64,000 nucleotides of DNA from Christiangramia crocea (lineage in GTDB: Bacteria; Bacteroidota; Bacteroidia; Flavobacteriales; Flavobacteriaceae). Positions 36,925-46,360 of this stretch are shown here, piece after piece; the stretch's first letter is position 1, and every line of letters begins with the position of its first letter. The DNA lies in NCBI RefSeq assembly GCF_022410465.1, contig NZ_JAJSON010000007.1, positions 1 to 64,000 of the forward strand, written 5' to 3'. The notes under the pieces are model-generated. The model was not told where the DNA came from. It ran no database searches and saw only the letters and a program-made list of their open reading frames with translations. A program made the translations under genes and the position numbers.

Positions 36925-37299
36925 ATGGATATAGCTATTTTTATACTTGCAGGATTTTTAAGTGCCCTGATCACCTTTATCCTGAATAACCACTTGAAAC
37001 TCGGAGCCGTAACCGCTTCGGCAGGCATATCGGTTCTTGCAGGGCTTTGGTTCCATTTTTTTCCGGAATTACTGAATCCGCAGCTTACCCGAAATCTGCC
37101 TTTTGTAATTATGGGAGCCTCTTTTATTGGAATGGCTTCCGTTAAGGTGATTCCCCGAATCAGGATTATCTTTATTGCCGGAATTTTATTTTCTGGGATT
37201 TATTTAGCTACAGGCTCTTTTTTTGAAGGTTTCGGAGGAAGTCTGGGTACAACTGCTGCTATTTCTTTATATGCGGTCCATGCTCTCAAAAAAAATTAA
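36925..37299 (+). CDS. membrane protein, paralogous partner of previous gene
   Basis: A 124-residue protein with about four to five membrane segments, homologous to the C-terminal part of the preceding protein (LGAVTASAGISVLAG, MGASFIGMAS, IIFIAGILFSGIYL, EGFGGSLGT). The GYGG/GFGG-x-LG signature is shared. The ATG is one base from the upstream stop, so the pair is co-translated. A two-subunit transporter or channel is a reasonable inference, but nothing in the sequence names a substrate. Confidence 0.75.
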   Translation: MDIAIFILAGFLSALITFILNNHLKLGAVTASAGISVLAGLWFHFFPELLNPQLTRNLPFVIMGASFIGMASVKVIPRIRIIFIAGILFSGIYLATGSFFEGFGGSLGTTAAISLYAVHALKKN

Positions 37300-37531
37300 C
37301 ATCGATCGATCAGCACTTCATTACTCTTCGTATATTTTATTTAAGCTCAGGATCCAAAAATTTATTCCTAACCGTCTTTAACTTAAAAAATTCCTTTTTA
37401 TAATTTTTTTTTACCTATTTTTAACTCTAACAGTTAGTTACACCGCCCCCAGCTACCCTGTATTTAGCATATTATAAAAGCATGATTAACGAATAATCTT
37501 TGAATATTAGTGCTAACCAACCCAAATCTTA

Positions 37532-38854
37532 ATGAAAAAATTCATTCCTTTCCTGTATTTAATTTTCTTATTGGTTACTACTACAAATTCACAGTCTTAT
37601 ATTGGTCATGGTCTGGGTAACTACAGCGGAATTCATGGAGTTATATTAAATCCTTCTGCGGTGGCCGACTCTCCAATGAAGATGGATATTAATATAATCT
37701 CGGTGAGCGGTTTCGCTGGCAGCGATTACTTATCACTGGATAAGGATGAAGTACTGGACTACATAGATGATCTGGAATTGAATGTTAATGGTAAAGAGTA
37801 TTCCAGAAATGATAATCAAATCTTTGCTAATGTTGATATTTTGGGGCCGTCATTAATGTATAAAATATCTCCTATCCAAAGCCTTGCTATTACGAGTAGA
37901 CTGAGATCTTTTATCAATTTCAACAATATCAGCGGTAATTTGGTCGAAGATTTTATCGAGGATTTTTCCTCTGAGGAAACCTATAGTTTTGGAATATATG
38001 AATTTTCGGAAACTGCACATTTATGGGGTGAAATAGGCATTACCTATGGGCGAGTGTTAATGCAGGCAGATCAACATTTTTTTAAGGGTGGTTTAAGTTT
38101 AAAATATTTAATGGGTGCAGGGAGTATTTTTAGTAATTCCCCGGAGTTAACTGGAAGGTATAATATGTTTGACAGGATGCTTAGCACATCGGGTACCCTT
38201 GATTATGGAAGTACGCCGGGATTTGATAGCGATTATATTGAAATAGAAAATACTTCTTCCGGTCTGGGTGGGGATTTAGGTTTTACTTACGAATACAGAA
38301 ATTCAGAAACTGCTGACCCACAGATTAACAAATGGAGCTCTTATAAAATTAAAGTCGGGCTTTCAGTAACAGATATTGGAAGAATATCCTATAAGAATTC
38401 TGAAATAACGAATTATAACATGAACAATAGTGTAGACACAGATAATTTTGAAAATAAAAGCATAGAAGAAATCCTTGATGAAAATTACTCTGGTGAAGGA
38501 AATGTTTTCACAAGCAAAATTAATCTGCCTACTGCTTTTCACATTTTAGTAGATTATAATATCAAACAGAATTTTTATTTGAGTCTTAACGGCTCCCTTT
38601 CTATGATCTCAGGCACCAGAAGATTTGCTAATAGGGTAATTAATACCGTGACGGCAATGCCCAGATTTGAGACTAAATTATTCAGTTTTTATTTACCCCT
38701 GAGTGTAAGGCAATATGAAGTGCTTACCGCGGGTACAGGATTCAGATTTGGACCCCTAACGGTGGGATCCGGATCTATTCTCTCCAATTTATTTTCAGAC
38801 AGGACAAAAAGCACGGATGTGTATGCATCCCTAAAAGTTCCGATATATCGGTAA
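37532..38854 (+). CDS. DUF5723 outer-membrane-type protein
   Basis: A 440-residue exported protein of the DUF5723 family, with a signal peptide (KKFIPFLYLIFLLVTTTNSQS). The mature part starts YIGHGLGNYSGIHGVILNPS, typical of this beta-barrel-like family, and shows alternating hydrophobic strands with a final VYASLKVPIYR ending in a basic residue. Likely an outer-membrane protein. A fragment homologous to its last about 40 residues lies on the opposite strand just downstream. Confidence 0.85.
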   Translation: MKKFIPFLYLIFLLVTTTNSQSYIGHGLGNYSGIHGVILNPSAVADSPMKMDINIISVSGFAGSDYLSLDKDEVLDYIDDLELNVNGKEYSRNDNQIFANVDILGPSLMYKISPIQSLAITSRLRSFINFNNISGNLVEDFIEDFSSEETYSFGIYEFSETAHLWGEIGITYGRVLMQADQHFFKGGLSLKYLMGAGSIFSNSPELTGRYNMFDRMLSTSGTLDYGSTPGFDSDYIEIENTSSGLGGDLGFTYEYRNSETADPQINKWSSYKIKVGLSVTDIGRISYKNSEITNYNMNNSVDTDNFENKSIEEILDENYSGEGNVFTSKINLPTAFHILVDYNIKQNFYLSLNGSLSMISGTRRFANRVINTVTAMPRFETKLFSFYLPLSVRQYEVLTAGTGFRFGPLTVGSGSILSNLFSDRTKSTDVYASLKVPIYR

Positions 38855-39009
38855 AATATCCATTTTTAACCGGATATTCCAACTCCTAAAAAATAACTGT
38901 GCAGGATCTCTATTTTTTAATAATTCTTGAGAAATATACTCCCATATAAAAGATTAAATGTCCCACGTGATTGACGAAGAACGGCTAACATTCTAAATAA
39001 TTCAAAAAA

Positions 39010-39190
39010 TTATCCCTCCGTTTCCTTATTTTTTTTCTTATAAAAAGGAATGGAAAGGCCAGCATAAACATCAGTTGTTTTACTATCATTTAAAAGATGT
39101 GTAAAAACCGAACCTGAACCAATGGTCAAAGGTCCAGGTCTTAAGCCCGCCCCCACTTTGATGGAATTTTAAGAGAAAGCTTTTGTTTAC
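39010..39190 (-). pseudogene. 3' remnant of a second DUF5723 gene
   Basis: The minus strand encodes AGLRPGPLTIGSGSVFTHLL then NDSKTTDVYAGLSIPFYK before a stop, about half identical to the C-terminal TGFRFGPLTVGSGSILSNLF and following DVYASLKVPIY of the neighbouring DUF5723 protein. Just upstream the frame is broken (KLSLKIPSKW lies in another frame), and no earlier part of the gene is found. It is a tail-to-tail paralogue remnant in the 422-bp gap 38855-39276. Confidence 0.75.
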
Positions 39191-39276
39191 AATAAAGGCT
39201 TTAGACCTCCCAGACATTCCTATTGAATGCGTTTTGCTTCCAGCAAACAATAATTTTTCAAATTAGGCTACATCTG

Positions 39277-41019
39277 TTATAGCTTTGGAATGAGCCAAAG
39301 GAAGAAAACGGAAATAAGAAATATGATAAAAAACCAAAGCTGATTAATAGGCTTTAACCTTTCAACAGGGAAATTCTCTTTCGATCTATTTGAAAAACGT
39401 TTTAGGTTGGCTTCACGGATCCTGGAATTATTTAAGGCCTCCCAGCTGCTATCCTCAAAAACGTAATAATCGGTAGCACTCAATGAATCATTGGTAAAAG
39501 CTAAATGATTCCACCCCGTTTTAGATGGATAAACCAGGCCACTCCACAAATTAGGGATTTCTGTGTCCATTGATAAGGGTACTGGAACATTATATCCTGT
39601 TTGGACCCTGGGTTTTGAAAAATTTGTCCTTAGGGTAAATGATACTGGTTCATTTTTATAGACAGGGAAATTTTCAATCTTCCATTCTACGGCAATGCTT
39701 TTTTTACCTGACAGTGTATTTATTACCCGGCTCCACAAATATTCATAGGTCTGAATATCTCCATTAAGAACCAATTGATACATACGATCAAGAACCCAGC
39801 TTCCAATTTTGCCCGATCCTCTTAATTTATAAGCGGCATATATTCTTCCCTTATTTTCAATAATGGGAATAAGCGTTTCCTGCGAAGAGAAGAGGTAGTC
39901 GTGTTTCACAAGTTTTTCGGAAGCTTCAAAATTTAAGCGTACAGCATTTTGATCATTAACAAAGTTAAATTGAATTATTTCCTGCCTTCCGTTAAAAAAG
40001 TCCTCACCGGGCTGAATAAAGACCCCCAGCCCCCCAGTATTCATTGCCTCAGTTATGGCATTTGTCTCGCCGGTTCTTAACAAATCGAGATAATCAGAAT
40101 CTATTATCAGCAGGTTGTAATCTTTCAGGAATTCGGCAGTAAGTTTACCCAGAGTGCGACTTTCAGTATTCACAAACTCATATTTATATCTGCCTTTGGA
40201 AATTCTTGTTTTAAGACTAACTTCATTAGCCTCACGCCCCAGAAACTCTTTGAGATATTTTGTTTCAAAAAGCGGGTAGCTATTAAGAATTAAAATTTTT
40301 AGAGCACTGCGATCGGTTATTGTTATCGGTAAAACATCGGATCTCAGAATGGACTCAGCGGAATCCTTTAAGGTTAAATTATATAGATAATTTCCTCCCA
40401 CAGTGGTCTTTGCATTTAACTGAAACTTTTCTGAATTTGTTTCTGAAAATTTAACCGAATCGAGCGAATTACCGGTAAAATCTTCCAGAACCAGTCGGGT
40501 TCCAGGAACCGGTTTTTTATATAATCCCTTGATTTTAATACTATCTCCAATGCTTACATCCTGACTGAACTTCAGTTGAACAATTCCCTCTGGCATTTCA
40601 CCAGGTATAAAATTGGGATTGTTCTCGGCTTCGATTTTATGAAAATCGTAGGGTTTTAATCCATTCCCAAGGATAAAAACTTCTCCTGCGGCCTCGCTAT
40701 CAGTTAAATCCCCGGTTTCATAATAATTTATCTTTTCAGCTTTTGGATAAATAGCCATAAGACTATCTAATTTTGCCTGCTGATAGTTTTTCGTAAGAAT
40801 TATTACTGTATCTCCTGAGATCAAATGGGGTACGGCCGGCTTTAAAGCGAGCATAATGAGAGAACCGATGCTTATTACGGTCAGCCCAATTAACAAAAAC
40901 AGTCTTGTTCCTGAATTAGTTTTCCACTCCTTCCAGATAAAAATCACTAATAGAATGATGCTGCCCGGAATTATATAGGCCATCCAGTCGCTGTTCAAAA
41001 ATTCAATATCACTCCACAT
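39277..41019 (-). CDS. large membrane-anchored protein of Bat-type cluster
   Basis: A 580-residue protein with two N-terminal membrane spans (about 13-30 and 40-60), a large periplasmic region and one C-terminal span (about 558-577). No named domain is recognised with confidence. The middle (about 235-350) contains a LKILILNSYPLFETKYLKEFL and LLIIDSDYLDLL pattern resembling the amidotransferase-like fold seen in large VWA-associated proteins. The ATG overlaps the end of the upstream gene by 11 bases. It is the last gene of the MoxR-DUF58-BatA-like operon, so an envelope-complex role is likely. Confidence 0.75.
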   Translation of the reverse strand: MWSDIEFLNSDWMAYIIPGSIILLVIFIWKEWKTNSGTRLFLLIGLTVISIGSLIMLALKPAVPHLISGDTVIILTKNYQQAKLDSLMAIYPKAEKINYYETGDLTDSEAAGEVFILGNGLKPYDFHKIEAENNPNFIPGEMPEGIVQLKFSQDVSIGDSIKIKGLYKKPVPGTRLVLEDFTGNSLDSVKFSETNSEKFQLNAKTTVGGNYLYNLTLKDSAESILRSDVLPITITDRSALKILILNSYPLFETKYLKEFLGREANEVSLKTRISKGRYKYEFVNTESRTLGKLTAEFLKDYNLLIIDSDYLDLLRTGETNAITEAMNTGGLGVFIQPGEDFFNGRQEIIQFNFVNDQNAVRLNFEASEKLVKHDYLFSSQETLIPIIENKGRIYAAYKLRGSGKIGSWVLDRMYQLVLNGDIQTYEYLWSRVINTLSGKKSIAVEWKIENFPVYKNEPVSFTLRTNFSKPRVQTGYNVPVPLSMDTEIPNLWSGLVYPSKTGWNHLAFTNDSLSATDYYVFEDSSWEALNNSRIREANLKRFSNRSKENFPVERLKPINQLWFFIIFLISVFFLWLIPKL

Positions 41020-43207
41020 TCTGCAGTTCTTTTAAAAACATTTCCTGTAGTTCGTCCTTATATGCTTTTTCAATCCCGGGACGTGAATCATTGTTTGGAA
41101 TTGCTAACAACAAGCCTTTCTGAAGTTGCTTTAATCTATCGGTAGTCAGTTTTTTTCCTTCCGCAATAAGTTTTAGATCACTAAGAATTTCAATGAACTT
41201 TAAGGGATCTTCAATTGCCAGGGAGGAAAGTTCTTCCGCCGCCCTTTGGAATAAATTTTCATCTGACTCTGTAAGCTGCAGGTCATTTTGTATTATAATT
41301 TCCAATCTGGAAACTGACTTTCTAATAGCTTGAAACTGATTTTCGTTGGCCTTGTTCGTATTCTCTGAAAAACTCCGGACTTCATCCAGATCACCACTCA
41401 ATCTGGTACTTTCCTTAATTGGAGGCGGATCAAACCCGATCCTGTGAACGTAAATACGTGCGCTATTTTTAATTTCCTGAAGCAAATTGAGGGAACGATA
41501 TTGATAAGGTAAAGAGTTTTGTGGTTCATACAGCCTGAGGTGTAGTTCAGAATCCCACATTTGATTCATAGCCTCTCTAAGCATGGATTTTAATGATTGC
41601 GTAAAAAGCGTTGATTCTTCCGGATCATCATGATTATGAAGATACTCATGAAGTGGGTCTTCCTCTTTGTCATTTTCTGCAGGAACCAGATTATGTTCGT
41701 TTTCAGAATCATGATCGTGAGTATAATCCTCCAAAGGATCTTCATCATCTTCATCGGTTTCCGCTGCCGGCTCTTCAGAATGGTTTTGAGCTGCGATTCC
41801 AGATTCAGACTCGTCCCCCATAAACTCACCGTATTTTAACCGCAGTGCTTTTTGATCGAATCCAAGTTCATTACTCCGGCTATTAAATTCCTTTTCTGAG
41901 ATCTGATCCTTTTCAGCTATCAGTTTTTCAGTATCAATAATAAGCTGCCGCTGACTTCTAAAATAATCAGGCATCAAATCCACCCCCATGGAACCCGATA
42001 CCGCAGTCGCGGCCTCTGTAGTGTCCCGAATTTCGGCAAAATAGGTTTCGCTCCTCGCCACATTGGGAACAGGTTTAAGATGATCTATGGCTTCTACATA
42101 AAAATAAAGCTGTTCACCAGGTTCCATTTTAAGATCATCAAGATTGATCGATTTTTTTAGAACAACCGATTTCGGGTTACCCGAAATTACCTTTTCAAAA
42201 TTTATCTTTTCTTCCCTGAACTTTACCGCCTCCCCACTACCCTTACTTACTGTGGCGATGATATACGCATTATTGATCCCATAATCATCGCTTATCTGGG
42301 TCTCAAAACTCAGTATTTTTTCGTCTTCGGCTTCAAAACCGGAAAATAACGGAAGGTTTTTTATTATCACTTCCGGTTTTTGATCCTCTTCTACTTCCAG
42401 GTAATAAACTTTTGAGACATAACTATTACCCGTGCTGTCCTTAAAACGGAAATTATAAAATCCCGATTCAGTTGCAGTGGTTCCATATCTATATTCACTT
42501 CCCTGTAATTTAAAAGCAAATCGGTCATTTTTAGTATCAAAAAACACTTCTTTCACAGGCTGAGTAAATCTTAAAACCCAGGTGATCCTGGAATTTCTGA
42601 GCGTTTTAATATTCATTTCTTCGGATGAAACTGTTCCAAGATTGGTATAGGCCGGATATTTTACAAACACCTGCTGCTCTAGAATTTCAGGTGCCTCAAA
42701 AGACTGATCCAAAGAATCTAAAGGAGTGAAAGTTATTCTGGTTTTTTCATCAATCCGGTTAGAATCGTTTCCAGCAGAGGGACCAGAAAAAAATATAAGC
42801 GCCGTAAGGATTGAAAATACGAGCAGGAAACTAAAAGCTCTTTCAAAATTAACCTGTGGTTTGATGTTCTTTATATTTCCCTCAAGAAGCTTTTCAGTTT
42901 TTCGTTTTTGAAGTCGTGCAAGGGAAGTTAGGTTCCTGTCCGGAATTGTGAGTAAGCCTGAACTATATTCGGCGGCAGAAAATCTGGAATCAATAAAACC
43001 GGTAATTTTTGACAAATTTAAGTTCCAGGGTTTTTGGAGTATAAAATAAGTTGCTGTGCTTAATAAGAATACTGCGATAATCCAGAAAATGTTTAAACCA
43101 ATAACCAACCCAAGAATCGCGGGACCAATCCCCACAATAACTGCTTCCAGCAACAGTAATAATTGCCATTTTCTACGGAAATATTTTAAGGCTGCCATTC
43201 CGCTCAT
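41009..43207 (-). CDS. DUF4175-like membrane protein with His/Asp repeats
   Basis: A 732-residue protein with two to three N-terminal membrane spans (about residues 15-60, and one near 145-165) and a long periplasmic part with Ig-like and helical regions. It resembles DUF4175-type proteins of Bat clusters. ATG at 43207 is chosen because it forms an ATGA overlap with the upstream stop; a longer frame would overlap by 85 bases. About residues 485-527 are extremely acidic and His-rich with two similar repeats (DPLEDYTHDHDSE and DPLHEYLHNHDDPEE), which could bind divalent metal. It overlaps the next gene. Confidence 0.75.
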   Translation of the reverse strand: MSGMAALKYFRRKWQLLLLLEAVIVGIGPAILGLVIGLNIFWIIAVFLLSTATYFILQKPWNLNLSKITGFIDSRFSAAEYSSGLLTIPDRNLTSLARLQKRKTEKLLEGNIKNIKPQVNFERAFSFLLVFSILTALIFFSGPSAGNDSNRIDEKTRITFTPLDSLDQSFEAPEILEQQVFVKYPAYTNLGTVSSEEMNIKTLRNSRITWVLRFTQPVKEVFFDTKNDRFAFKLQGSEYRYGTTATESGFYNFRFKDSTGNSYVSKVYYLEVEEDQKPEVIIKNLPLFSGFEAEDEKILSFETQISDDYGINNAYIIATVSKGSGEAVKFREEKINFEKVISGNPKSVVLKKSINLDDLKMEPGEQLYFYVEAIDHLKPVPNVARSETYFAEIRDTTEAATAVSGSMGVDLMPDYFRSQRQLIIDTEKLIAEKDQISEKEFNSRSNELGFDQKALRLKYGEFMGDESESGIAAQNHSEEPAAETDEDDEDPLEDYTHDHDSENEHNLVPAENDKEEDPLHEYLHNHDDPEESTLFTQSLKSMLREAMNQMWDSELHLRLYEPQNSLPYQYRSLNLLQEIKNSARIYVHRIGFDPPPIKESTRLSGDLDEVRSFSENTNKANENQFQAIRKSVSRLEIIIQNDLQLTESDENLFQRAAEELSSLAIEDPLKFIEILSDLKLIAEGKKLTTDRLKQLQKGLLLAIPNNDSRPGIEKAYKDELQEMFLKELQNVE

Positions 43208-44454
43208 TGTCTTCTTATTTTTGCCAGTATTCGTTCGCCTATTAGCAACACAAACAGAAGTATCCATAAATACCTGGAAAGGTCCCAATAATAAATTCGC
43301 AATTCTTTGTCTTCGATTTCCGAATATCCAGTTTCCAAAAAACCTTCAGAGATCTTTCTTTTATCGATCCCGCTGCTACGATCATAAATTTCTTCAGAAG
43401 GAATGATCAATTTCAGTAGCTCTTCACTAAGCCTGTGATCGAGAATATTTTCCGCGGAAATATTCTGTGTAAGGAAGAATTTATTTTCAACATTTCCTTC
43501 CACTATGAGCTTGTCAGCAAATTCATTTTCTCGCAACTGTAAAACCTTATTTTCAAGATCTGGAACTTCGGAATTTGAAAGCCAGATGAGTAAATCTTTT
43601 TCCTGCTTTATTTCTTCCTGGGAAATGGAATCAAATTCAATCTGTCGCCCTGTATAATTTTGAATGGCATTGATTGCCGATCGAAAATACTTTGCCTGGG
43701 CCCTTAAACTGTCATCGTAAAAAATTTGAATTTCGAAAGGTTTTATCCAAATCTCAGGTATTGAATCCAGGTCTTCCGTCCCCTTATAATTGGAAGCAAT
43801 CAATTCCTTTTCATAGAATAGACGTTGCGAATTCCCAATCCCGTAAACAATCTGGAGGGAATCCTTAACATTCCTTAGAACCAGTGGCTTCCTGGTAGAA
43901 TCATTCAGATCAACGGTTATCCAGTTAATATTTTTAGATATAATCGGCCTTTTACCTTTTAATCCATTTAAATAGCCCGATGAGAAAACTACCGCACTGT
44001 CAAAATCTTCTTTTTCGAGACTTTTGGCCAGCTTCCAGTAATCGGGAATAATATTTTGTCTGGTTTTATTCCCTTCTTTTTCGAAAACCGGCAAGCCTTC
44101 CTTAAATAAAAAAACGGGCTTGTGAGCAGACAAACTATCGGCCAGTTCCAAAACACTAGCCTTATTCAGAATACTTTCCTCAAAGTAATAGGCAATTTCC
44201 TGTGTGCGGTTATCTTTTTGAACCCTTAATTCTGCCATTATTAAAACAAGAACAGCTATTATGAGCCCTCTAAGTAACAGCAGCCATATTTCATTTAGCC
44301 TGAAACTTCTGCTATTCCTGGATTCCCCTTCCGTGAACATTTTTATACTTCCAACTTTTATCACCCGGGAGTCTCTATTACTCCATAAATGGATGAATAT
44401 GGGAACCAGCAGCCCCAGGAGACCCCATAAATATGTTGGATTGGCAAAATACAT
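43204..44454 (-). CDS. BatA-like N-terminal domain membrane protein
   Basis: A 416-residue protein whose N-terminus (FANPTYLWGLLGLLVPIFIHL, then a second span LLLLRGLIIAVLVLIMAELR) is the BatA/double-transmembrane domain. The periplasmic part (about 80-385) has no VWA MIDAS motif, unlike full BatA/BatB. It ends with a membrane span and a basic tail (LWILLFVLLIGERILAKIRRQ). The start shares one base with the DUF58 stop, and its own stop overlaps the next start (ATGA). It would act with the MoxR ATPase and DUF58 protein at the inner membrane. Confidence 0.82.
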   Translation of the reverse strand: MYFANPTYLWGLLGLLVPIFIHLWSNRDSRVIKVGSIKMFTEGESRNSRSFRLNEIWLLLLRGLIIAVLVLIMAELRVQKDNRTQEIAYYFEESILNKASVLELADSLSAHKPVFLFKEGLPVFEKEGNKTRQNIIPDYWKLAKSLEKEDFDSAVVFSSGYLNGLKGKRPIISKNINWITVDLNDSTRKPLVLRNVKDSLQIVYGIGNSQRLFYEKELIASNYKGTEDLDSIPEIWIKPFEIQIFYDDSLRAQAKYFRSAINAIQNYTGRQIEFDSISQEEIKQEKDLLIWLSNSEVPDLENKVLQLRENEFADKLIVEGNVENKFFLTQNISAENILDHRLSEELLKLIIPSEEIYDRSSGIDKRKISEGFLETGYSEIEDKELRIYYWDLSRYLWILLFVLLIGERILAKIRRQ

Positions 44455-45350
44455 TATAAAATTTGAGTTCTGTTTTTGAGGAAAAACTGCAGCGTCTCAT
44501 TGAGATCATCTTCCATATTAAAGAGATGGTAATGAATATTCGAAGCCAAAAAGTCTTCTTTCAAATTTTTAAGATGCTGGTTAAACTGAGAAACATAATT
44601 TTTCCGGGCTTCAGAGGCGTTTACTTTTATCCTCTGTTTTGTTTCGAGGTCTTCAAGAATAACAGTACCGGAATAGTCAAATTCCAGTTCTTTTTTACCC
44701 ATTAAATGAATAACTATAATTTCATTTCTCGGGCTTTTCAGACTATTTATCAAACTGGAAATCTCCGTATCATATTCATAAAAATCCGTGATAAATAAGA
44801 TCATTTCCCTTTGACTGTGATCATGGAATTTTTCCAGTGCTGCTGGATTTTTTGGCCATTTTCCTTCGTTCTGGATCTGGGATAATTTCTGAAGAAAACG
44901 ATGGTAATGCTGTTTTCTTACCTCCGGCTGAAGATGAAACAGACTCTTATCGTTCAAAGCAAATAATCCTAAAGCGTCTCCCTGCCTATGTGACAAAAAA
45001 CCAAGAGAGGCGGCAATCACTTTTGAAAATGCCAGTTTGGACAGGCCATTTTCCTCATAAGCCATAGAATCACTGGAATCAAGAATAAATTTAATCGAAA
45101 CATTGGTTTCGATTTCGGCCTGCTTCACATAATACCTCCCGGACCTGGCTAGCATTTTCCAGTCCAGCAATCTAAGATCATCACCAGGCTCATAGGCGCG
45201 ATACTGGCTAAATTCCATTCCAGATCCCACCCGCCTGCTGTGATTTAAACCTGAAAGAAAATTGTCGACCACCAGTCTGGCTATAAGTTCCAGACCAGAA
45301 ATGGTATTAATAACCTCAGGTTTTAAAAGATCTTTATAGTCGCTGTGCAT
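44454..45350 (-). CDS. DUF58 domain protein
   Basis: A 298-residue DUF58 protein, the usual partner of MoxR ATPases. The signature segment FSQYRAYEPGDDLRLLDWKMLARSGRYYVKQ is followed by a VWA-like fold with a MIDAS-type motif (ILDSSDSMAYEE). No membrane span is present. It starts 6 bp after moxR and its stop overlaps the BatA-like start. It probably binds the MoxR ATPase as its adaptor. Confidence 0.93.
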   Translation of the reverse strand: MHSDYKDLLKPEVINTISGLELIARLVVDNFLSGLNHSRRVGSGMEFSQYRAYEPGDDLRLLDWKMLARSGRYYVKQAEIETNVSIKFILDSSDSMAYEENGLSKLAFSKVIAASLGFLSHRQGDALGLFALNDKSLFHLQPEVRKQHYHRFLQKLSQIQNEGKWPKNPAALEKFHDHSQREMILFITDFYEYDTEISSLINSLKSPRNEIIVIHLMGKKELEFDYSGTVILEDLETKQRIKVNASEARKNYVSQFNQHLKNLKEDFLASNIHYHLFNMEDDLNETLQFFLKNRTQIL

Positions 45351-45356
45351 TTAAAT

Positions 45357-46352
45357 TCAGATTCCAATTATTTTTATGATCTGTTCTGTCACCTCATCGG
45401 AAGTAATTCCTTCTGCCTGGGCCCTGAAATTAGGTATAATTCTGTGTCGGAGTACCGGTTTTGCTATCGTCACAAGATCCTCGGGTATTACAGAAAGTCT
45501 TCCCTTTAAAAGTGCTCTGGCCTTCGCAGTTAGAATCATAGCCTGTCCCGCTCTTGGCCCGGCACCCCAGCTCACCCATTTTTTCACATAATCAACCTCA
45601 CTATCCAATGGTCTTGTTGCACGGATTATATTATTTACCTTCTCAATTAATTCATCGCTGATAGGGATCTCCCTAACGAGCTCCTGAAGCCTTATAATTT
45701 CAGAACCATCGATTACGGGCTTCACCTTTCCGGACCTTTTTCCTGTAGTGCTCTTTAATATATTGAATTCGTCAACAGCTTCAGGGTATCCAATCTTGAT
45801 ATACAGTAAAAACCGGTCCAGTTGCGCTTCCGGGAGCGGAAAGGTCCCTGATTGTTCAATTGGATTCTGGGTCGCAAGAATAAAAAACGGCCTATCCAGA
45901 TCATAGGTCTTCCCGGAGTAAGTAACTTCAAATTCCTGCATCGCCTCCAGTAAAGCTGCCTGGGTTTTTGGAGGCGTTCGGTTAATCTCATCAGCCAGGA
46001 TAATATTAGCGAAAATGGGACCTTTGTTGAACTGAAAAAATTTCTTTCCTGTGGAATGATCCTCTTCCAGGACTTCAGTACCGATGATATCCGAAGGCAT
46101 CAGATCTGGTGTAAACTGAATTCTTCTGAACAGAAGATCAATCCCGTCTGATAAGGTTCGAATCATCAAGGTTTTTGCCAGCCCGGGAACACCTTCCAGC
46201 AAAGCATGACCTCCAGCCAGGAAAGTTATAAGAAGCTGGTCTATGGTTTTCTCCTGACCAATGATAACTTTAGCAATCTCTGCTTTTAAATCTGATAATT
46301 TTGAAGTGAGTACATTAACCTCATCTTCCAGTTCTTTTAATTTGTTCTCCAT
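45357..46352 (-). CDS. MoxR family AAA+ ATPase
   Basis: A 331-residue AAA+ ATPase of the MoxR family (AAA_3 domain). Walker A is LEGVPGLAKT (about 54-63), Walker B is ILADEINRTPPKTQAALLEAMQE, and sensor 1 lies in ATQNP. A C-terminal AAA lid domain follows. MoxR proteins act as chaperone-like remodelers for VWA-type partners; here the partner is the adjacent DUF58 protein. It starts 8 bp after DUF4159 stops. Confidence 0.95.
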   Translation of the reverse strand: MENKLKELEDEVNVLTSKLSDLKAEIAKVIIGQEKTIDQLLITFLAGGHALLEGVPGLAKTLMIRTLSDGIDLLFRRIQFTPDLMPSDIIGTEVLEEDHSTGKKFFQFNKGPIFANIILADEINRTPPKTQAALLEAMQEFEVTYSGKTYDLDRPFFILATQNPIEQSGTFPLPEAQLDRFLLYIKIGYPEAVDEFNILKSTTGKRSGKVKPVIDGSEIIRLQELVREIPISDELIEKVNNIIRATRPLDSEVDYVKKWVSWGAGPRAGQAMILTAKARALLKGRLSVIPEDLVTIAKPVLRHRIIPNFRAQAEGITSDEVTEQIIKIIGI

Positions 46353-46360
46353 AGTTATTA

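Noticed and set aside
41590-41839. Met- and Ile-rich frames on both strands over the His/Asp-rich segment
   Set aside because: They are out-of-frame readings of the low-complexity coding sequence of the DUF4175-like gene.
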